Below are positions 59,171 to 64,000 of a stretch of DNA of 64,000 nt, piece by piece; position 1 is the first letter of the stretch, and each line of letters begins with the position of its first letter. The notes beneath the pieces are model-generated. The model had not been told where the DNA came from, searched no databases, and saw only the letters and a program-made list of their open reading frames with translations. Source of the DNA: Oscillospiraceae bacterium (GTDB lineage: Bacteria; Bacillota; Clostridia; Oscillospirales; Ruminococcaceae); NCBI GenBank assembly GCA_900768995.1, contig CAAGEZ010000024.1, positions 1 to 64,000 on the forward strand, given 5' to 3'. Made by a program: the position numbers and the translations under genes.

Positions 59171-60960
59171 CAGCAGTCACCTCCGATAGCGTCAACAGGG
59201 CAAATGTATGTGCAAAGACCGCAGCCAGTGCAAAGCCCCTTGTCAATAAATACGTTCTTTCCGTTCGCCACAAGCGCAGGACAGCCAATTTCCTTAATGC
59301 ACTTCTTGCAGCCGATGCACTTGTCCGAAACGCCCATTTTTCCGATAGGCTTAGTGATAGCAATGCAGGGCGACTTGAAGATAATAGCCTTAACGCCGCT
59401 TATCTCCGCACATTCCTTTACCGCCGCCACAGCCTCATCAAGCTTTAGCGGATTGGCAGTGATAATTTTCTTGACGCCGATACCCTCCAGTATCTTCTCA
59501 ATGCTCACTTTGTCCACCACATTGCCCATCATCGTCCGACCTGTTCCCGGGTGGGGCTGATGACCCGTCATAGCCGTAGTGGAATTATCGAGCACGCAAA
59601 GTATCATATCCGCCTCGTTGTAAACAGCATTGACCACGCCAGTCATACCCGAAGCAAAGAAAGTGGAATCACCCACAAAAGCAAAGCTTACAGCGTCCTT
59701 ATCAACGTGGTTAAATCCCTGTGCCATAGTGATGCCCGCACCCATACAAAGACAGGTGTCGACCATATCAAGAGGCATAGCATTTCCAAGGGTGTAGCAG
59801 CCGATGTCGCCGCAGAAATAAGTCTTTCTGCCCTTCATAGCCTTCTTTACCGCATAGAACGAAGCCCTGTGGGGACAGCCCGCACATAAAACAGGGGGAC
59901 GTACAGGAAGCGATGGCATATCCGAAAGGTCAATGCCCTCCCTCGGGTCATTCCTGCCAAGAAAAGCGCTCAGTACCTTTGCCGCATAATCCGCAGAATT
60001 TTCACCTGCCGCCTTGACATTGCCGTCCAGCTTACCCTTTATCTTAACGGTCAAACCGTACTTTCCGACGATCTCCAGAAGCTCCTCCTCAATAAAAGGA
60101 CTAAGCTCCTCAAGACAGACCGCCTCCGAAACGCCCTCAAGGCATTTCAGCGCAAAATCCTCGGGGAACGGATAAGAAACCGCCACCCTGCAAAGCTTAA
60201 CGCCGTCCACATCTTTCAGATATTCCTTAGCATATGCATAGCTTATACCGCTTGCAAAAACCGCCTTGGAGCCGTTTCCCTCGCAGGTATTCCTTGCGTA
60301 TGACGAAAGCTCCCTGCCCATTTCGGGATTTCTCTTTTCTATCATCTCGTGGTTCTGATAAGAAAGCCTCGGGAAAATGACCCACTTCTTCGAGTCCTTC
60401 ACAAAGCCCTCATACTGCTTCGGAGCAGTGATGTCCTCAGTCTCCACTGATGCATAAGCGTGACATATCCTTGTGGTGGGTCTGAAAAGAACGGGAGTTG
60501 AGTATTTTTCGGAAAGCTCAAAAGCTTCCCGGATCATTTCATAAGCCTCTTCGGGGGAGGAGGGGTCAAAAACGGGAATGCGTGCGAATTTCGCAAACAT
60601 TCTCGTGTCCTGTTCAGTCTGAGAGGAGATAGGTCCCGGGTCATCAGCCGAAACAATGACCATACCGCCCTTAACGCCCACATAAGCCAGCGACATAAGC
60701 GGGTCGGAAGCCACATTAAGCCCCACCTGCTTCATCGTCACAATAGCCCTTGCCCCCGAGTAAGCCGCTGCCGCCGCCGCTTCAAGAGCCGCCTTTTCAT
60801 TTACCGACCATTCGATATAAACGCCGTCGTGGGGGTGCTTTGCGATCGTCTCCACGATTTCCGAGGAGGGAGTGCCGGGGTACCCCGAAACGAAATTAAC
60901 GCCTGCTGCAAGAGCGCCGAGAGCAATAGCTCCGTTGCCCATTATGTATTCCTTTTTCAT
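59170..60960 (-). CDS. iorA: Indolepyruvate ferredoxin oxidoreductase, alpha subunit
   Basis: This 596-aa enzyme has an N-terminal pyrimidine domain (GNGAIALGALAAGVNFVSGY, YPGTPSSEIVETIA) and a TPP domain with CAGCPHRASFYAVKKAM, GDIGCYTLGNAMPLDMVDTC and FVGDSTFFASGMTGVVNAVYN. The C-terminal 2[4Fe-4S] ferredoxin part has CIGCKKCIKEIGCP and CTGCGLCTYICPVDAI. The oxygen-sensitive enzyme oxidises aryl pyruvates, or runs in reverse to make them. A perfect promoter is upstream. Confidence 0.97.
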   Translation of the reverse strand: MKKEYIMGNGAIALGALAAGVNFVSGYPGTPSSEIVETIAKHPHDGVYIEWSVNEKAALEAAAAAAYSGARAIVTMKQVGLNVASDPLMSLAYVGVKGGMVIVSADDPGPISSQTEQDTRMFAKFARIPVFDPSSPEEAYEMIREAFELSEKYSTPVLFRPTTRICHAYASVETEDITAPKQYEGFVKDSKKWVIFPRLSYQNHEMIEKRNPEMGRELSSYARNTCEGNGSKAVFASGISYAYAKEYLKDVDGVKLCRVAVSYPFPEDFALKCLEGVSEAVCLEELSPFIEEELLEIVGKYGLTVKIKGKLDGNVKAAGENSADYAAKVLSAFLGRNDPREGIDLSDMPSLPVRPPVLCAGCPHRASFYAVKKAMKGRKTYFCGDIGCYTLGNAMPLDMVDTCLCMGAGITMAQGFNHVDKDAVSFAFVGDSTFFASGMTGVVNAVYNEADMILCVLDNSTTAMTGHQPHPGTGRTMMGNVVDKVSIEKILEGIGVKKIITANPLKLDEAVAAVKECAEISGVKAIIFKSPCIAITKPIGKMGVSDKCIGCKKCIKEIGCPALVANGKNVFIDKGLCTGCGLCTYICPVDAIGGDC

Positions 60961-60992
60961 CGTTTTGTCCTTTCAAAAAAGTATATATACAT

Positions 60993-61021
60993 ATTATACC
61001 ACACTAAAGTGCCGCCGTCAA
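60993..61021 (-). promoter_or_regulatory. Promoter of iorAB
   Basis: On the minus strand TTGACG (61021-61016), a 17-base spacer containing CACTTTAGTG and TATAAT (60998-60993), about 35 bases before the iorA start. Confidence 0.8.
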
Positions 61022-61093
61022 TAATTCTTTTAATCTATTTTAGCACAAATGTTTCTGAATGTCAATATATATTTTGTAAACATTTGCCGCAGC

Positions 61094-61121
61094 ACAAAAA
61101 AGAGACAGCCGAAGCTGTCTC
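61094..61121 (-). terminator. Terminator with TTCG loop
   Basis: On the minus strand GAGACAGC-TTCG-GCTGTCTC is followed by TTTTTT, a very stable tetraloop terminator. It ends transcription from the lipoprotein side before the iorA promoter. Confidence 0.9.
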
Positions 61122-61132
61122 ACAGACTGTTC

Positions 61133-61165
61133 AAAAAGCCCCTAATCAAACACCTGATTAGGGGC
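61133..61165 (-). terminator. Second terminator in tandem
   Basis: GCCCCTAATCA and TGATTAGGGGC form an 11-bp stem; the minus strand then reads TTTTTG. Confidence 0.88.
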
Positions 61166-61242
61166 AAAATATATATTCAAGCAAAAACAGGCTGAAAAAT
61201 CACAAAATACAAATAGATTATACAGTAAATCATTTTCTGCTT

Positions 61243-61791
61243 CTATATTTCTACTTCTATAGTCAATTCTCTGTTAGGATCTGTTTTCTCTTTACTATTA
61301 TCAATCAATGTAATTCCATAAATACCAACAAGATCACGATCAAAATCATTTTGATCATAATAACTGATCACTAATTGATACGTTTTACCGGACGTTGTTT
61401 CTATAGGACTACAATTTCTGTATTCTGCCTTTCTATACTTTCCTGTTCTAGTTGATGCCATACCTCCACTAGCATATCCTGTTTCATATGACACAACATC
61501 GCCCTCAATAAAATCAAATGTCTCTTCAATTCGTTCACTAATATCCGGCTGCTTCTTTAACCTTTTACACAGCATATCATATATCGCATCGGTATTTTTT
61601 TCCTGTATATACTGCAGAACAAGCTCAGCATTTGTTTTTTCGGGTTCATCATCACTATTCAAAAACTCCAAAACTTTAATTGTTCCGTCAAGTAATTTCT
61701 CGAATGCAGTACTTACTCTTTCCTCGCTACAGGAAGTAAACAGCACTGCCATTAAAAAACTAAGTGTAAGAATTATTATTCTTTTATTCAT
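61243..61791 (-). CDS. DUF5104-like lipoprotein
   Basis: This 182-aa protein has signal lipobox LFTSC with Cys21. It continues with KTNAELVLQYIQEKNTDAIY (opening of the DUF5104 fold) and DVVSYETGYASGGMASTRTG, and ends with VGIYGITLIDNSK. The gene is visibly richer in A and T than the surrounding genes, suggesting recent arrival. The ATG at 61791 has GGGGATGGG upstream and overlaps the stop of an older coding fragment. Confidence 0.8.
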   Translation of the reverse strand: MNKRIIILTLSFLMAVLFTSCSEERVSTAFEKLLDGTIKVLEFLNSDDEPEKTNAELVLQYIQEKNTDAIYDMLCKRLKKQPDISERIEETFDFIEGDVVSYETGYASGGMASTRTGKYRKAEYRNCSPIETTSGKTYQLVISYYDQNDFDRDLVGIYGITLIDNSKEKTDPNRELTIEVEI

Positions 61792-61927
61792 TTTGCCCAT
61801 CCCCACTCCAAAGCAGCCATACTATATAATTATCATCCTCGGAAATCAAACTGTCCTTTGCATAAATTTCTTGATCATATTTGTTGATTTCCCCATTATC
61901 ATTACCTTCATTTACATCATAAAAAAA
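61784..61927 (-). pseudogene. 3' fragment of an unidentified gene
   Basis: An AT-rich open frame of 48 codons directly follows the EAL gene stop in the same frame and ends TAA at 61784-61786. It reads KDSLISEDDNYIVWLLWSGD near its end and has no start codon with a ribosome site. It looks like the tail of a gene brought in with the lipoprotein gene, but chance cannot be excluded. Confidence 0.45.
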
Positions 61928-63133
61928 TCATTGTTTTTTAAGGTCAACGCAGGCAACCATCATCTCGCCCTTTTTGTTGTAGAACTTTGAAGAAATGGTC
62001 TTGCAGCTTTTGCCCGTTGCATTGCTTATGTACCAGCCCGAAATAAAGGGGTCTTCGATCTGTTCCTTGATAGCGTAAAAATAATTCTTGATATCGTGGT
62101 TCACGCCGATAACAGCGGGGTGATAGCCCTCAAGTATCTCCGCATCTGGTGTCATAACGGTGTCAGTTATCTGAAAGCCCTTGCTGTCGATGAGAAAGGC
62201 ACATTCTATCTCACCGTGTTCGTCAACATAATCTCTCAGCTCAGCATTGTAATCCTCGTGTTCCATACAGGCAAGACGGTTCACAAGCTCGTAAATTATC
62301 CGCTTGTAGCTTTCGATCTTCATATTCACGACCGTAGGATTTTTCTTTGTGGAAATGTTCAGCTTCTGAGCGGCTTCCTCCACCCTCAGCCTTGCTTCAT
62401 TGGTGAAAAGGTAATTGAACTGCTCAGGCTTCTGAAAATAAAATCCCTGAAAATAGTCCACCCCAAGTATCATACAGGTGATTACCTCGTCAACAGTCTC
62501 AACGCCCTCCGCAACTGTCATAGCACCGATTTGCTTTGCGGTGTTGATAATGGAGCGGAAAACCTCCTGATTGTACTTGTTGTTTTCGATCTGAGAAACG
62601 ATAGCCCTGTCTATCTTGATGATGTCGGGGTTTATGAGCATAATGCGGTTTAGTGTATCAAGTCCTGCACTCACATTATCAAGAGCGATAAGAAAACCCT
62701 TTGAGCGGTAAAAATCCACGAACATCATCAGATTATAAGAATCCTTTACCCGTGATTCGTTCAGCTCGATAACGATGTTCTGGGGCGATATATGATTTTC
62801 CGCAGCCGTCCTCAGTATTTCCCCCGTACCCGAAGTAAGCCCGTTCAGAACAGAGGTCTCAAAATTTATGAACAGCGACGGAGCGGAGCTTTCGGCTGAA
62901 AATGCCCTCATAGCCTTCTCACGGCATATCCTGTCCAGCGTCAGCACATTTCCGTCCTTTTTGGCATACTCAAAAAGAAAATAAGGGGAAACTATCTCAC
63001 CGTTGTAAAGTCCCCTTGAAAGGGCTTCGAGTCCGATGTATTTTTTCGTGTTAAGTGAATATATAGGCTGAAATTCAACGATGATGTCCTTTTTTTCGAT
63101 TATCTCACGGACCATCTCGGCGGTAACTTTCAC
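61928..63133 (-). CDS. EAL-domain c-di-GMP phosphodiesterase-like protein with sensor domain
   Basis: This 401-aa cytoplasmic protein has an EAL domain at about 15-250. The key residues are the EAL motif in YIGLEALSRG, NFE (Asn metal ligand), ELNES (Glu), IIKIDRAIV (Lys) and VAEGVETVDE. The DDFG site, however, reads LDNVSAG: the first Asp is kept and the second is Asn. The C-terminal 130 residues look like a PDC/Cache-type sensor (DPFISGWYISNATGKSCKTI). It may be an inactive c-di-GMP receptor or a weak enzyme. No GGDEF gene is nearby. Confidence 0.88.
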   Translation of the reverse strand: MKVTAEMVREIIEKKDIIVEFQPIYSLNTKKYIGLEALSRGLYNGEIVSPYFLFEYAKKDGNVLTLDRICREKAMRAFSAESSAPSLFINFETSVLNGLTSGTGEILRTAAENHISPQNIVIELNESRVKDSYNLMMFVDFYRSKGFLIALDNVSAGLDTLNRIMLINPDIIKIDRAIVSQIENNKYNQEVFRSIINTAKQIGAMTVAEGVETVDEVITCMILGVDYFQGFYFQKPEQFNYLFTNEARLRVEEAAQKLNISTKKNPTVVNMKIESYKRIIYELVNRLACMEHEDYNAELRDYVDEHGEIECAFLIDSKGFQITDTVMTPDAEILEGYHPAVIGVNHDIKNYFYAIKEQIEDPFISGWYISNATGKSCKTISSKFYNKKGEMMVACVDLKKQ

Positions 63134-63158
63134 AGCGAAATCTCCAATCTAAATTTAT

Positions 63159-63557
63159 TTATGTCAGCTTTTTCTGTGTCAGGATTTCGGTCACAGTTTT
63201 GTTGTCAGGCTCTGCCTTTGCGCAGATGCGGTTGTAGAGACGGTACAGCTTCTGAGTGCTGTTTTCGATGAAGCAGTAATATATGAGATAGCAGAAATCA
63301 AGAATAAGCAGGAACCCGTCAACGACAAGGAACGAGATAAGATTTGAGATAAAGAAAACGCACAGCCCTATAAACAGCAGCAGACAGCACATCACCGTGA
63401 CAATAAGGTGGATAAGTCTTTCGTGCTGGATAAATCCGATCTGAACGAGGTGTTCTCTTTTAAGAGCCTCCCAGTCTGTGCTGTCGTCATCAAGGGCGGC
63501 TTCAACGGACTTCATATAAGTAGTTATGTAGCTTCCCACAGCGGTCAGTCCTTTCAA
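63159..63557 (-). CDS. Small membrane protein, 132 aa
   Basis: Two adjacent membrane helices are near residues 48-70 and 72-95 (LIVTVMCCLLLFIGLCVFFI and LISFLVVDGFLLILDFCYLI). The ends are soluble and charged (DDDSTDWEALKREHLVQIGF before, LYRLYNRICAKAEPDNK after). The family is unknown to me. It lies just upstream of the EAL gene on the same strand (25-base gap) and may be its membrane partner. Confidence 0.72.
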   Translation of the reverse strand: MKGLTAVGSYITTYMKSVEAALDDDSTDWEALKREHLVQIGFIQHERLIHLIVTVMCCLLLFIGLCVFFISNLISFLVVDGFLLILDFCYLIYYCFIENSTQKLYRLYNRICAKAEPDNKTVTEILTQKKLT

Positions 63558-63637
63558 TGTTTGTTTATATTATACCATACCTTAAATTAAATTTCAATAA
63601 GAATTCGTTAAAAATTCAGAATAAGCCCCATTTGCTA

Positions 63638-63666
63638 TTGATATCGAAAAGATTATGTGATATACT
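63638..63666 (+). promoter_or_regulatory. Promoter of the DUF368 gene
   Basis: TTGATA at 63638-63643, a 17-base spacer and TATACT at 63661-63666. Confidence 0.65.
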
Positions 63667-63698
63667 GAAATGGCAATTTGAAAAAGGAGTTTGAAAAT

Positions 63699-64000
63699 AT
63701 GAAGAAATTTAAAGAATGGCTCGCTCTTGTATTAAAGGGAGCCTGCGTTGGAATTGCCGATGCCATTCCCGGAGTGAGCGGCGGAACTATAGCATTCATA
63801 CTTAAAATATATGACCGTCTGCTTGACGCTATTGACATTAATCTTAAAAAGCTCAAAAAAAATCTGCCCTTTCTCATACCTCTCGGAATAGGCGTGATAC
63901 TTGGAATATTCCTTGCCTCAAAGGTGCTGGGATATCTTTTCGAGAACCACAACGTCCCCACCCAGTTTTTCTTTATGGGCGTTATAATCGGCTCTCTCCC
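63699..64000 (+). CDS. DUF368 membrane protein, 5' part
   Basis: The first 100 residues are present and the gene runs off the window. KGACVGIADAIPGVSGGTIA is the DUF368 signature, followed by helices LIPLGIGVILGIFLAS and FFFMGVIIGSLP. Some DUF368 proteins have been shown to flip undecaprenyl phosphate; whether this one does is unknown. AAGGAG precedes the ATG by 10-12 bases. Confidence 0.9.
   Translation, partial: MKKFKEWLALVLKGACVGIADAIPGVSGGTIAFILKIYDRLLDAIDINLKKLKKNLPFLIPLGIGVILGIFLASKVLGYLFENHNVPTQFFFMGVIIGSL

Overview
The window looks like a chromosome segment of an anaerobic Firmicute of the family Oscillospiraceae, most likely a Ruminococcus-type gut or rumen bacterium. Evidence: an HPr kinase/phosphorylase, sporulation-type genes (ylbJ, yqfC, yqfD), Firmicute-style AGGAGG ribosome sites, TTGACA/TATAAT promoters with 17-base spacers, an indolepyruvate:ferredoxin oxidoreductase next to phenylacetate-CoA ligase, and intergenic repeats of a kind I associate with this group. 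The genus is inferred from gene content, not proven.

Layout. 1-7.7 kb: tRNA-Arg(CCT) beside a degenerate copy, ilvE, two small genes, a 160-bp MITE, mscS, a divergent chemoreceptor-like gene, prmA and a lipoprotein. 7.8-15.8 kb: a + strand housekeeping run (unknown gene, dusB, rimI, tsaD, radC, uvrA, ung) for tRNA modification and DNA repair, then tRNA-Thr(CGT). 16-18.2 kb: a decaying metal-resistance locus, with a P1B ATPase and a CsoR-family repressor that both carry in-frame amber codons; the ATPase is also cut by a MITE and an internal deletion. 18.2-25.7 kb: OPT transporter plus PqqD-like protein, a second MITE copy, flavin reductase, then a minus-strand operon ABC-F / 55-aa protein / HAD / membrane protein / mnmA.

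25.8-32.2 kb: a two-gene operon of an MMPL exporter and a 1,247-aa wall or surface protein in which a long coiled coil interrupts a GLUG repeat domain. 32.2-37.3 kb: a lipoprotein, then a minus-strand operon of an orphan response regulator, GntR regulator, ABC ATPase and very large permease. 37.5-45.4 kb: hprK, PHP phosphatase, murB, Cu/Zn-type SOD, FNT channel, ylbJ/yqfC/yqfD and yajC, with two inverted copies of a roughly 235-bp multi-hairpin repeat. 45.6-53.6 kb: an LRR lipoprotein without a normal start codon, a membrane protein, an esterase / acyltransferase / DUF6320 triad, and a DUF2975-XRE-DUF4153 operon. 53.6-64 kb: U32-like protein, pentapeptide protein, pgk, paaK, two small acidic proteins, iorAB, an AT-rich insert with a DUF5104-like lipoprotein, an EAL protein with an altered active site, and the start of a DUF368 gene.

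The most interesting items are the MITE family (three copies, all touching gene ends or terminators), the decayed metal-efflux locus, the MMPL/GLUG-coiled-coil pair, the sod gene whose ribosome site lies in the upstream gene's terminator, the esterase-acyltransferase-DUF6320 triad, and the paaK-iorAB set. All calls come from reading the sequence; no database search was run.
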